This document shows, piece by piece, positions 45,471 through 55,864 of a stretch of DNA of 64,000 bases (position 1 is the first letter of the stretch; the number at the start of each line of letters is the position of its first letter). The DNA comes from Diospyros lotus (taxonomy: Eukaryota; Streptophyta; Magnoliopsida; Ericales; Ebenaceae): positions 15,026,433 to 15,090,432 of the forward strand of contig NC_068347.1 in NCBI RefSeq assembly GCF_014633365.1, in the 5' to 3' direction. The notes under the pieces were generated by a model, which was not told the origin of the DNA, did not search any database, and saw only the letters and a list, made by a program, of their open reading frames with translations. A program made the position numbers and the translations under genes.

Positions 45471-47080
45471 AACATTGCTAGTCCCTTAGCAATCAGACTA
45501 TACACATGCCAAGCTTTAATAACTATATGAATGTAAAAATTTCAAATTCGAAATCGAAATGCAAAAAATTGAATAAATAATTTAGCATTCTAAATCAGAT
45601 TTTTAGTTAAAGATCATACAATCTCAGGAATAGTAATTAGGATAACCAACACACAGATTTACTCCCTTAAAGTTTTGACTTCAAACCTTACTATGGATTT
45701 TTCCTCCAATAAAAAGGATTCCTCAGGTGTACACACAAGGGGGTGCACCATTATAAGAGTAAATGCAGAACAAGTTCAAAACTCGGTGTCATCCCAAATA
45801 CAAGGAACATATTTTCATAAAAGAACAAGGAAATTGACATAGCTTCATGATTGGAATAATGCTCTAGATGAGTAACTTCTGAATTTAAACATGATTCCCT
45901 ACTCCAAACTCGAATTCTGAGATCACATGATTTATAGTATCAAAAGGGACCAGACTGGGTTGTAATACAGCTATGAGGTTAATACAGGTTGTCAAAGAAA
46001 AGGTAGATTGTACAAAGGGTGTGTCGGGATATATATATATATATATTTTTAGCATTTATTTTGAAACAATTATGCTGAATAGCTAAGAGAATTTGCCCTT
46101 TTTTTTCACTTTTCTTTCTTTTTTCTTTTTTTTCTTTTTTTTTCTAAATATGAAAATAGATAGACAGATTAATTCCAAAAAACACATCAGGTTGGTCAAA
46201 ATACATATGGTTTTGGGTAAAACGAGGGTAGCGAAGGAAGTTGTACTACAAATGGCTCAAATGGGCTACCAAATGAGGTTAATTTAAAGAAAGAAAAAGG
46301 TTTAATAAGCTTAAAATGAAAGAAATTGATCCCTCTATCATGCTTCTACAAAACGATGATACTCAGTCATCTAATTCAGAGTTTGAAACCAGTTAAACTT
46401 ATCCATTATCATACTAGACATTCAAAGCGAATTGATGTTTTGAAGCCATTAAAAAGATAAGATAAACAATAAAGCATATTTAGAGTAAGTGTTATTTCAC
46501 TCAGAATTAACGGTTATTAGGCTCAAACACTCACTTGGGTAATAGTCTCCACTTCTGTTGAGAGATCATACAGTGTACTAATCAGCTAATTACTGTTACC
46601 TTTGACTTTATGACCGATAACCAATTGCTAAATTTTGAATCCCTGATGAATGCAAATTACTTATTCTAATGCATATACGTTTTCAAATAAGAAATCAATG
46701 TATTCATGTTTCGTATTGCAAACTTAACCGGCTATCCGTGCATAACTTCAAAGCTTTAGGAATAGCATTATTTAAAACACATAATTTTTTTTTAAATAAG
46801 AGCAGATAAAGATAATCAATTCACACAAGACTACAAACTAGCAATATCAAACTCACAGTTAAATATAAACCAGATGATTCATAACTAGACCTTACACCCC
46901 CCAACTTGAATTGCAGTAATAAATTAGGGTTGTTAGGAATACCTGTAACTCCACAAGTCCATAGATTTGCTGTAAACTGCTAAAACTTAAACAACAAATG
47001 AGCATATCATATAGATATATATTTATATTTTCACACCAAAATAAAAATTTCATGCAAGTCATAAGATAAGCAAAATGCGT
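45471..47080 (-). other. Athila 3' non-coding region
   Basis: No coding frame of note. It contains a TTTTTCTTTTTTTTC run at 46100-46145 and a second ACCCCCCAACTTGAATTG motif (46896-46913), a copy of the polypurine-tract text. Confidence 0.5.
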
Positions 47081-47260
47081 CTCAAGAGTACAAAAAGTAC
47101 TGCTTACTCAGCCATCTTATCGAAGACTTTGCTAACAACATTCCACAGTTTTTTTTTTTTTTTTTAAGAACACAACCAAGAAAAATCTTGCAAGTTGTAC
47201 AATAACTAGATGCGTCTCAAGAGTACAAAAAGTACTCCTTACTCAGTCATTTTAATAAAG
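47081..47260 (-). repeat. Direct repeat, about 126-base period, echoing the neighbouring ORF
   Basis: ATGCGTCTCAAGAGTACAAA...AGTACTSCTTACTCAG occurs at about 47083 and 47210. The 15-base core ATGCGTCTCAAGAGT and a CTTACTCAG..CCAT partner also occur at 48246-48300, inside the 181-codon ORF where they encode DGLSKESLDDIQLTLETHP. A poly-T of 17 lies between. Confidence 0.8.
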
Positions 47261-47268
47261 AGCATTTC

Positions 47269-47929
47269 TCACAGTGATAAATCTAAATTAATCGGACCCC
47301 TTTGGCACTTGTTACTAATTGCCTTAGACCAGTCTATCCGAGGCTCATGAGGATCGTACTGTGGAACATAAGTTTGTAATTTATCTAGCAGCTTATCAAT
47401 GGTGGATGCAGAGATGAGAATATTTCTTGCTGAACGAGAAATGAACTGTTGGTCCACAGCCTGATCAAGAAAAGAGAATAACCCATCGAAAAAATGGTTA
47501 ACATTTAAAAGTCCATTGGGTTTGGTATGGAGATTACTCTTGGCCTAGGAGATTATGCAAAAGATTTCTTCAAGTGTTTCAAAACCTCCTGGTAAAGCAA
47601 TGAAGGCATCTGACTGATAAATCTTACAAGCCATGCGCTCAGACATAGAAGTCGTTTCTATAAGTTGACCGCGTGTAATCTCGAAAATATGTGGTTCAGC
47701 TAAAGGGATTGGCATTACACCTACCACAGATGAATTTCCAAGATGTACAGCTTGTGAAACATAACCATTCAATCCACGACTTCCCCCTCCATATACCAAA
47801 TTAATTTTTTTCTCTCCTAATTTTTTACCAAGTTCGCTCGCTGCAAGTGCGTAACAAATATCGCTCCCAAGTTGAGAACCACAAAGTACACATATGGTAT
47901 TGATTCGACGAACTAACTAGCCTTCCATG
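47269..47929 (-). pseudogene. Intronless LOG-type cytokinin riboside monophosphate phosphoribohydrolase, captured copy
   Basis: LOG enzymes cut the ribose phosphate from cytokinin nucleotides and so release active hormone. Here, from the ATG at 47929 to the TGA at 47269, about 219 codons (normal LOG length) match in order: NTICVLCGSQLGSDICYALA, KKINLVYGGGSRGLNGYVSQ, SERMACKIYQSDAFIALPGG, GLLNVNHFFDGLFSFLDQAV and a C-terminal QTYVPQYDPHEPRIDWS. Plant LOG genes have several introns; this copy has none. Damage: TAG at codon 4 (47918-47920), one extra G near 47880 (frameshift), and TAG at 47545-47547 where a Trp is expected. The signature PGGxGTxxE reads PGGFETLEE, so a conserved Gly is Glu. It lies between the Athila integrase (49574) and polypurine tract (45470) on the same strand. 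Probably a processed copy picked up by the element, now dead. An origin outside plants is not excluded. Confidence 0.85.
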
Positions 47930-48095
47930 TTTGTTCCTTTTGTATGTCCTGAAAAGAAGTTTGGCGATCAAAAGTAGCTATACAACAATTCAACAAGAAA
48001 TAAATACAAACAAAAATCATGCGTATGTATAAGTAGTTGTGATTGTGGCTCACATCTTCCTCTGGTTTTACGTCCAGAAACGGCTTAAACACTTT

Positions 48096-48641
48096 CTATG
48101 AAGCGGGGATAAGCTTCCCATCCAATTTTCTTATAAATTGGCAAACAGGGTCGTTTTTAGTCAGATTCCCAAGACTATAGCGTTGGTGGTCACTTCTGAA
48201 CTGGGTCCATAAAGCAAGAAGTTCTCTTTGCACTATTCCACATGGATGCGTCTCAAGAGTCAATTGGATATCATCCAAAGACTCCTTACTCAGTCCATCC
48301 TTTATGAAACTAATTTTATCTTCTCGATTTATGGACGTAAACCCCACATATTTGCATCGTGTGTTACAGGTCCATCGAGCACATTTGTAACAACCATTCA
48401 CTCTTTTCGCTCTTCTTTTCTTCGCAAAACTACTCTTCCCTAAGTCTGGAAAATGCTTAAAACTAGGTGAAGTTTCACCAGCTAATCGAACTTTTGCTTC
48501 GATCAGCCAACGAATATCTTCAGGGATGTTATTACGCATCAACAGCCTAAGTCTTTCACACCTAGCAGCATAAATTTTTTTCAAATCATTCTGCAGGAGA
48601 GATGGATAATACTTGTGAATTTTTGAGAGATAAAGATCCAT
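48096..48641 (-). CDS. Unknown 181-residue ORF with a Cys cluster, in the Athila 3' region
   Basis: Intact from ATG 48641 to TGA at 48096-48098. Not recognised. N-terminal half is helical and charged (KIHKYYPSLLQNDLKKIYAA, then CERLRLLMRNNIPEDIRWL). Middle is basic (SSFAKKRRAKRVNG), followed by CYKCARWTCNTRC, a C-x2-C-x4-C-x3-C cluster that may bind zinc. C-terminus is hydrophilic. It sits 933 bases downstream of the Athila integrase and 167 bases upstream of the LOG copy, all on one strand, in the position of the env-like ORF of other Athila elements. No signal peptide or membrane segment is visible, so it is not an obvious env. It is the only undamaged frame of the element. It could be a captured host gene or an element-specific accessory protein. 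Confidence 0.55.
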   Translation of the reverse strand: MDLYLSKIHKYYPSLLQNDLKKIYAARCERLRLLMRNNIPEDIRWLIEAKVRLAGETSPSFKHFPDLGKSSFAKKRRAKRVNGCYKCARWTCNTRCKYVGFTSINREDKISFIKDGLSKESLDDIQLTLETHPCGIVQRELLALWTQFRSDHQRYSLGNLTKNDPVCQFIRKLDGKLIPAS

Positions 48642-49391
48642 TTTTTTTAAAAAAAAAAAAAAAAACTATACTAAGAAGAAAGTAAAGAACTATAAACTTT
48701 ACAAAATGGATGAGAGTACCTGATCGGAGAATAACACAAAGGAGAGAAGATTGAGCTCAAGAAGGGTGACTTGCCTCATACAGATATGGAGTCTCTTATA
48801 GAGCAATGGTCATCACTATTCTACACTCGAGTCGAGGTATGCCATAATTGCACCATCAGACTTGGCGTCTCTTTTTTTCAACGCTTGGTGCCTCATTTTT
48901 CAACATTTGGTAGTGTGCCTTATCCTTTATAGGGCAGTGTGATTGCACTGTCCAAGAAAAGATGGCTACCACCAGCGTCAATTCTGTCTCTCTCAATTCA
49001 ATTTTTTATTATTATTATTATTATTATTTTTTTATTGTTTATTTATTATTTTTTTTTTATTTTTTTTTAATAAATGTTTTGTTTTAGGGGCCCAATAAAA
49101 TCATACATACCACACAAGACAATATTATCGAGTCTAACAAAATTATTTGCACAATGAATCAATTTCAAACACTAATAAATCAACACCAATAAAATCAAGT
49201 ACACCTTACCCCCAACTTAAATTGCACATTGTCCTCAATCGACAATAAAAAGATAGAAGATAGGCATACCTGGTGGTCTTCAATGCATGAACTCGTATGC
49301 AAAAAATTTTATTTAGACTGCACACAGAGAAATACTATTTGAATCAAAGTTAATTAAGTAATGCAGAAAATGAACAACTTATATATATACT

Positions 49392-49429
<38 letters not shown>

Positions 49430-49573
49430 TTTATTTTATTTTATTATTTTATTTTTTTCTTTTATTTTATTTTTTAATATTTTTTAATTTTTTTCAGATT
49501 TATAAACATCCATTTAACCTAAATGGAAAGGTGGTCTTTTAACATCAGATTCCAAGACGACATGAAACTTCCC
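48642..49573 (-). other. Athila spacer between integrase and the accessory ORFs, with ATT microsatellites
   Basis: Non-coding. (ATT)n runs at about 49009-49026 and 49395-49428, plus long T tracts. ACCCCCAACTTAAATTGCAC at 49207-49226 is another copy of the polypurine-tract-like text, the third in this region. Confidence 0.6.
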
Positions 49574-50599
49574 TTATTCATCAGATGATGGTGGATCATC
49601 CAAATCCACAACTCCTTCATTCTCTTCAACACTACCCTGGTATGATTTCAACCTATGACCATTGACTGTTAGAAGCTGTCCTGACTTCGGATTTTCTATC
49701 TCAAATGCCCCATATCCTGAGATGGACTTGATTACAAAGGGGCCGACCCATCGAGACTTCAATTTTCCTAGGAATAGATGCAATCGAGAATCATACAAGA
49801 GTACATGTTGCCCAACCTGAAAGCTTTTTCGAATGATGTGCCGATCATGTAACTCTTTCATGCGAACCTTGGCCAATCGTGCATTTTCAAATGCCTCATT
49901 CCGAATTTCCTCAAGCTCATTCAATTGGAGCTTCCTAGATAAGCCTGCTTCAATTAGACTCTTGTTGATCTTATGAATTACCCAATATGCTTTATGCTCA
50001 ATTTCCACCGGCAGATGACAAGATTTACCGTATACTAGCCTATAGGGAGACATTCCCAAAATTGTTTTGTAAGTTGTCTTATACGCCCAAAGAGCGTCTA
50101 CTAGTCTTAAGGACCAATCCTTACGATTAGCAGCAATAGTCTTTTCCAATATGCGCTTAATCTCCCTATTGGTTAGCTCGGCTTGACCATTGGTTTGGGG
50201 ATGGTATGGTGTTGCAACCTTATGCAGTACACCATATTTCTTCATTAATCCTGCCGCAACTTTATTACAAAAATGGGAACCCTTATCACTGATGATTGCT
50301 TGTGGCATCCCAAATCGACTGAATATGTTTTCTTTCAAAAATTTCACTACAGTCCTATGGTCATTTGTTCTGGCTGGGATTGCTTCTACCCATTTGGACA
50401 CATAGTCAACAGTAAGTAAGATGTATTCATAACCAAATGAATTAACAAATGGGCCCATAAAATCCATACCCCAACAGTCAAAAACTTCTAACACTTGGAT
50501 CGGATGTAATGGCATCATGTTTCTCCTTGACAGACTTCCTAACCTTTGACATCGATCGCAATTTGAACAGAACTTGTACACATCCTTGAACAGTGTCGG
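49574..50599 (-). pseudogene. Athila integrase, catalytic core and C-terminal domain
   Basis: 335-codon open frame: [14 protein letters not shown] (end of zinc site), [10 protein letters not shown] (Asp), [14 protein letters not shown] (Asp), [20 protein letters not shown] (Glu), then [20 protein letters not shown] and a chromatin-side SH3-like tail ([20 protein letters not shown]). The signatures are those of the Athila lineage. It is separated from the upstream pol only by a single TAG (50600-50602) where a Trp is expected (GFY-stop-PTLF). Otherwise complete. Confidence 0.9.
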
Positions 50600-53245
50600 C
50601 TAATAAAATCCACTCTGAAAAATTTTTGCAACTGTTTTCTTGATAGAAAAATGGCCTCCACATGCAAGAGTATGACAGAAATTAATGACACTTTGTTGCT
50701 CATGATCGGGTATGCATCTACGGATGATTTGGTCAGGACAATACTTGAAGAGGTAGGGCTCATCCCAAAAGAAGGTTCTGACTTTTCTGAAGAATTTATG
50801 CCTATCTTGCTTACTCCAATGGTCTGGGATTAGACCAGTTGCCAGGTAGTTCGCAATGTCGGCATACCAAGGGACAACAGATGATGCATGAATAACATTC
50901 ACTTCAAACAGTTGCTCATCGGGAAAATTGTCATGAATTAGTTCATCAAATTGTGTGAGATCTTGACTTGGAATCCTTGACAAATGGTCAGCTACCACAT
51001 TTTCTACTCCCTTCTTGTCTCTGATTTCAATGTTGAATTCTTGCAGGAGTAAGATCCATCGGAGGAGAAGGGGTTTTGCATCTTGCTTTGTGAACAAATA
51101 CTTCAGAGCAGCGTGATCAGTAAAAATGATCACTAGTGACCCTACGAGGTAAGATCGAAACTTGTCCAGGGCAAAGACAACTGCTAGTAACTCTTTCTCT
51201 GTGGTGGTGTAATTCTTTTGTGCCTCATTAAGAGTTTTGCTAGCATAGTATATCACATGAGGTTTCTTATCATTCCTCTGCCCTAACACAGCTCCTACCG
51301 CGTAATCACTAGCATCGCACATAAGTTCAAACTGGAGGGACCAATCAGGGGACTGAATGATAGGTGCTGAAATGAGTGCATCTTTCAATTTATCAAAAGC
51401 ATTTTGACAGGCAGGACTCCATTCAAACGGAACATCCTGAGACAACAAATGGCATAAGGGTCTTGTTATGGTGCTAAAGGAAGCAATGAATCTCCTACAA
51501 AACCCTGCATGTCCTAAAAAACTTCTGATGTCTTTCACATTCCTAGGGGTGGGGAGTTTTTGAATTGTTTCAATTTTTGACCTGTCTACCTCCATCCCCC
51601 TAGATGAAACGATGTGCCCCAAGACTATGCCCTGTTTCACCATGAAGTGACATTTTTCCCAATTGAGTATCAAATTTGTTTCCTCACATCTTGCTAAAAC
51701 CTTTTTCAAATTCTCCAAACAGGCCTCAAAGTTACTTCCATAAACAGAAAATTCATCCATAAATACTTCAACAATCTGCTCAACCATTTCACTGAAAATG
51801 CTCATCATACACCTTTGAAAGGTGGCTAGAGCATTGCATAACCCAAATGGCATGCGCCTGTATGCAAATGTCTCAAATGGACATATGAAAGTAGTCTTCT
51901 CTTGATCTTCTAGTGCAATTTCTATCTGATTGTACCCTGAGTACCCATCTAAGAAACAATAGTAGGCTTGACCTGCTATTCTCTCCAGAACTTGATCCAA
52001 GAAAGGCAAAGGAAAATGATCTTTCCTTGTCACAGAATTGAGCTTTCTATAATCAATGCACATACGACATCCTGTCTGGATGCGCGTGAGAATCAGTTCA
52101 TTGTTCTCATTTTTTACAACAGTGACTCCAGATTTTTTGGGTACTACCTGTGTTGGACTTACCCACTTAGAATCAGAGATTGGGTAAATTATTCCAGCAT
52201 CCAATAGCTTAAGCACTTCTTTTCTGACAACTTCTTTCATGTTGGGATTTAATCTCCTTTTCATTTGCCTAACTGGTTTTGCTCCTTCTTCCAAGAATAT
52301 CTTATGAGTACAGATCAAAGGGCTAATACCTTGCAAATCTGAAATGGTCCATCCTAATGACTTCTTGTGTGCTTTTAGAACTTCTATCAGTTGTTGCTCT
52401 TGCTGAGGTGTCAAACTTGAAGAGATCACCACTAGGAATGCTTCCCCTTCTCCTAGAAAGACATACTTCAAATCACTGGGCAATGGCTTTCTCTCAAGCG
52501 TGGACTGATGGCTATCAAGAGCCATGAGCTTACTGTCCAAGTTCCTTAATGGCTCTAAATCAGGCATCCATGTAGGCTTCTCACTTTCTTTGCCTATGAC
52601 TTCCACTTCTCTTATTTCCTCAAGATCTTGATTTCTTTCTTTGGGTCTTCTCATGAATTCTTCAAAATAGTCATTGGTAAGTGTTTGGATCAAGTCTACC
52701 TCCTCTACTTCACTCTCAGTGTCCTGATGTTTGTCTACCCTGAAGATAGTCATTTCTACAGTCATGTTCCCAAAAGATAGCTTTAACACACCATTCCTAC
52801 AGTTGATGATGGCATTTGATGTGGCAAGGAATGGTCGACCTAAGATGACTGGCACAGGAGGTTGAGGCCCCTGATGCGGCTGGGTGTCCAAAACGATGAA
52901 GTCCACTGGAAAGTAGAACTTATCGATTTGTACCAGAATATCCTCCACAATTCCTCGTGGAACTTTGACTGATCGATCAGCCAGCTGAAGGGTCATTCTA
53001 GTGGGTTTAAGCTCACCTAATCCCAACTGTTGATACACACTGTATGGCAACAAATTGACACTAGCTCCTAAATCTAAGAGTGCCCGATCAACCTTTTGAC
53101 TTCCTATGATGCATGTAATGGTTGGACAGCCTGGGTCTTTGTATTTGGGAGGAGTTTTCAATTGGAGAATGGCGCTGACTTGTTCAGTTAGGAATGCCTT
53201 TTCATGCACATTTGTTTTTCTTTTGACAGTGCACAGATCTTTCAA
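50600..53245 (-). pseudogene. Athila protease, reverse transcriptase, RNase H and integrase N-terminus
   Basis: 881-codon open frame. Protease at residues 45-150 (LLDLGASVNLLPYSVYQQLG, catalytic Asp at 58). Reverse transcriptase about 330-620 (GCRMCIDYRKLNSVTRKDHF, FLDGYSGYNQIEIA, MPFGLCNALATFQRCM). Motif C reads VFMDEFSVYG: the second Asp of the x-M/V-D-D box is Glu (51752-51754, residue 498), which should abolish or cripple polymerase activity. RNase H at 640-760 (FELMCDASDYAVGAVLGQRN, TTTEKELLAVVFALDKFRSY). Zinc site of integrase at the end (HTLACGGHFS). The frame is remarkably open for a dead element, so it is young compared with the Tat element. Confidence 0.92.
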
Positions 53246-53800
53246 AAATTTTGCATATGAAGGTGTTTTTTGATTGCATCCAACAGCAGGATGTTGATTC
53301 TCACTTGCTTAAACACTTCATATATATCTGCATTTTGTTGCTCTTTTTTCAAATGATTCAACCTTTGTGGAAAAGGTGGTTTGGGCCTGTATTGAATTTC
53401 TTTCTTATCTTTTTTTTGTTTTTCATTTTTCTCATTTTTCTCATTTTTTTCATTTTTCTCATTTTTTTCATTTTTCTCCACGGTGGATTCATGATCTTTT
53501 GGTTCTTTTTCTTCATCAACATGTTGGTTTATCCTAGGATCAGTTGGTTTCTCAATTATTCTTCCACTTCTTAGGGCAGTCACTGCTTGCACTTGTTCAT
53601 GAGTGTTGGTTTCACTATTTGAAGATTCTACCTGGTTGGTTTGCCTAATTGGGTTAGGATTAGTTTGGGATGGAAACCTTCCGGGTTCTCTCACACTCAA
53701 TGTTTGTGTTATCTTGGTCAACTGGCTCCTAATGTCTTCTATGGCTCTGTTTGTTTGGTCTTGATTTTTTACAAGCTGAGCAACCTAATTGTTGATACTT
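53242..53800 (-). pseudogene. Athila gag, C-terminal part, frameshifted and truncated
   Basis: Open frame of 159 codons: Pro/Asn/Gln-rich start, VTALRSGRIIEKPTD, then a KNE tripeptide repeated seven times (plus strand CATTTTTCT repeats at 53425-53480), then KPPFPQRLNHLKKEQQNADI and VFKQVRINILLLDAIKK. It then goes out of frame: the normal continuation toward KFLKDLCT is in the pol frame, so a frameshift lies at about 53255-53275. The N-terminal gag, primer site and 5' LTR are missing. At 53800-53818 the sequence changes to a copia gene. Confidence 0.85.
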
Positions 53801-53817
53801 GGTTTCACTATTTGAAG

Positions 53818-54240
53818 CTTCTTCTCCCTTTTTCACATAACCCTCAGGCTGATCAACATAAATCTCTTCCTCCAAATATCCATTTAAAAAAGTAGACTTC
53901 ACATCAAGTTGATACACCTGCCAACCCATCTATCTAGCCATAGCAAGAAGAAGTCTGATGATGTCCAACCTTGCAACTAGAGCAAATGTATCAGAATAGT
54001 CAACTCCAGGTATTTGTGCATACCCTTTCACCACAAGTCTTGCCTTATACTTGTTGACTGTCTCATCTACATTGAGCTTTGTTCTGAACACCCACTTAAC
54101 CCCAATAACCTTTCTGTCTTGAGGTTTATCAACAAGCTTCCAGGTCTGGTTCTTTTCTATCATGAACAACTCCTCTTCCATTACTACTCTCCATTCCTTG
54201 CTTTATTTGGCCTCATCATAGCTGGTAGGTTCACAAACAG
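53818..54240 (-). pseudogene. Ty1/copia reverse transcriptase fragment
   Basis: Minus strand: EPTSYDEA, stop, SKEWR.., MEEELFMIEKNQTWKLVDKP, VIGVKWVFRTKLNVDETVNK, YKARLVVKGYAQIPGVDYSD, then [20 protein letters not shown] and [13 protein letters not shown]. This is the N-terminal part of a copia reverse transcriptase including the catalytic [10 protein letters not shown] motif. It is cut at both ends. The downstream end joins Athila gag. Stops at about 54213 and 53929 break it. Confidence 0.88.
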
Positions 54241-54849
54241 CTACATTGCACCTTTACCTTTTATTTTTCATTTTGATAGCTTAGAAAGCAAAAAGTTTAT
54301 ATATTTAGTGACTTGTTAAATCAGTTGTATGATTCTTTGTTGAATTCGTTTGCATGATTTTCGATAGTTTTGATACTTAAACAAGACAAACAATAAGTTA
54401 ATGTTATAGGTTGTGAAATGAGCTTTTAAGGTTTAATAGTTATATCCTTTTTGATTCTAATAGCTTAATAAGAAATTGAGTGATACTAAAGATGTTAAAA
54501 GCAGTAGATCAAGTATCAAAGGCTAAAACAAAAGAAATAATTAAGTATCAAGATTCTAGGAAGTCATTATTGGAGTATTTGCCCAAGCCAACAAATGTCA
54601 CTCAACTAATTTAGGCAAATATTGATACGAGTGTGATGCAAGTCACGTAGCTAAGACCCCACAAGACCCGTTAAGCATCCATGGAGGTCCAATGACAAGG
54701 GCACGAACCAAGAAAATTACGGGAGCATTAAATGGGCTAATTGAACACATCTCAAATTCAAGCATCGTTCAAAATTCTAATATGCCCGAATTAAGTATTC
54801 AAGATAGTCAATGCTTTGTCAATGTTATCCAAGTCTCTGAAAGTAATCT
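54241..54849. other. Unrecognised AT-rich DNA
   Basis: No coding frame or element terminus could be supported. It may be the upstream part of the LTR-like block at 54850-55570. Confidence 0.35.
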
Positions 54850-55090
54850 GGGTTGATTGATTGATTGAGAAGATTTGGGGTTGATTGATTGACAAGATTG
54901 CAAGATTTGGGAATGATTGATTGATTGAGAAGATTTGCAAGATTGCAAGATTTGGGGTTGATTGATTGATTGGTTGATTAATTGACAAGATTGCAAGATT
55001 TGGGATTGATTGGTTGATTGATTAACAAGATTTGCAAGATTTAGGGATGATTGATTGATTGACAAGATGTGGGGATGATTGATTGATAAG
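54850..55090. repeat. Minisatellite of TTGATTGATTGA + AAGATTTGGGG blocks
   Basis: About ten degenerate units of 20-36 bases. (TTGA)2-4 alternates with CAAGATTGCAAGATTTGGGG or a shorter AGAAGATTTGGGG. Unit length varies, so the array has a modular rather than uniform build. Confidence 0.8.
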
Positions 55091-55570
55091 ATCCAGGCTT
55101 CCCTTATTTCCTCTTTTGTTTGAAATCTTTTCTATTTTAGATAATTCTTGTTTCTTTATCAGATTATGCTATTTCCTTCTTGTAATCAATTCCTACTATG
55201 CCTAGGATTTGATTTATTTCCTCCTAATTTAAAATTTGAGTTCGGCTATATAAGCCAATGTAACCTGAGAGGAATTTAGTTTTTGGACAATATTATTAGT
55301 GAGAGTTTTCTCTTTGGTTCTTCAACGAACTACTTTGAACTTATCAAGATTTTATCTTGTGGCATTCATCCTTGACTTATCACTCACAACTCTTCTCATC
55401 TATCTTAAGTGTGGCGTCAACCCTACCTTCTTATACCTTTGGTTCTTATCTCTTCATAGATAACGGGTCAAGGTCCTTTGTTTTCTTTTTTATGAATCTG
55501 TTTTAGAACGATTCTTGGCAAAGGAACCATTTTTGATCGTCGAGTCTCACCTTCCTTCGTGGGGTTCACA
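55091..55570 (+). mobile_element. LTR-like block with TATA box
   Basis: GGCTATATAAGCCAATGTAA at 55244-55263 is a promoter-like sequence. A transcribed-leader-like stretch follows and ends near TTCACATCAGAGTG at 55565-55578. It may be a solo LTR. The start is unresolved, perhaps upstream of the minisatellite. Confidence 0.35.
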
Positions 55571-55864
55571 TCAGAGTGTTATACAGACGAGGTATTACAC
55601 AAGTATTGAGTATTTTAACAAGAAATCGAAAAACTAGAAAAATTTAATTGAGTATTCAAAAGTATTAGTCAAGTATTAACTAAAAGAAGTAAATATATTT
55701 TTGCTAAAGTCAATTTTATAACTTGAGTGCTACAATTATTACACAACTAATTCTTTAAGAAATAGAGTCTCTAAATCTTACTCAAGTAACGTTTTGTATT
55801 CCATTCCTTGGTAATAAACAAAGAAACATAGCTTCAAAATCTTACTCAATTAACATGATGTATT

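Noticed and set aside
53930..54240. Copia fragment as a gene of the Athila element
   Set aside because: Its motifs ([26 protein letters not shown]) are of Ty1/copia type, while the neighbouring pol is Athila, so it is a separate truncated element.
54791..55065. Ser-Ile-Asn-Gln repeat proteins (minus)
   Set aside because: Two overlapping frames of one minisatellite; no independent coding evidence.
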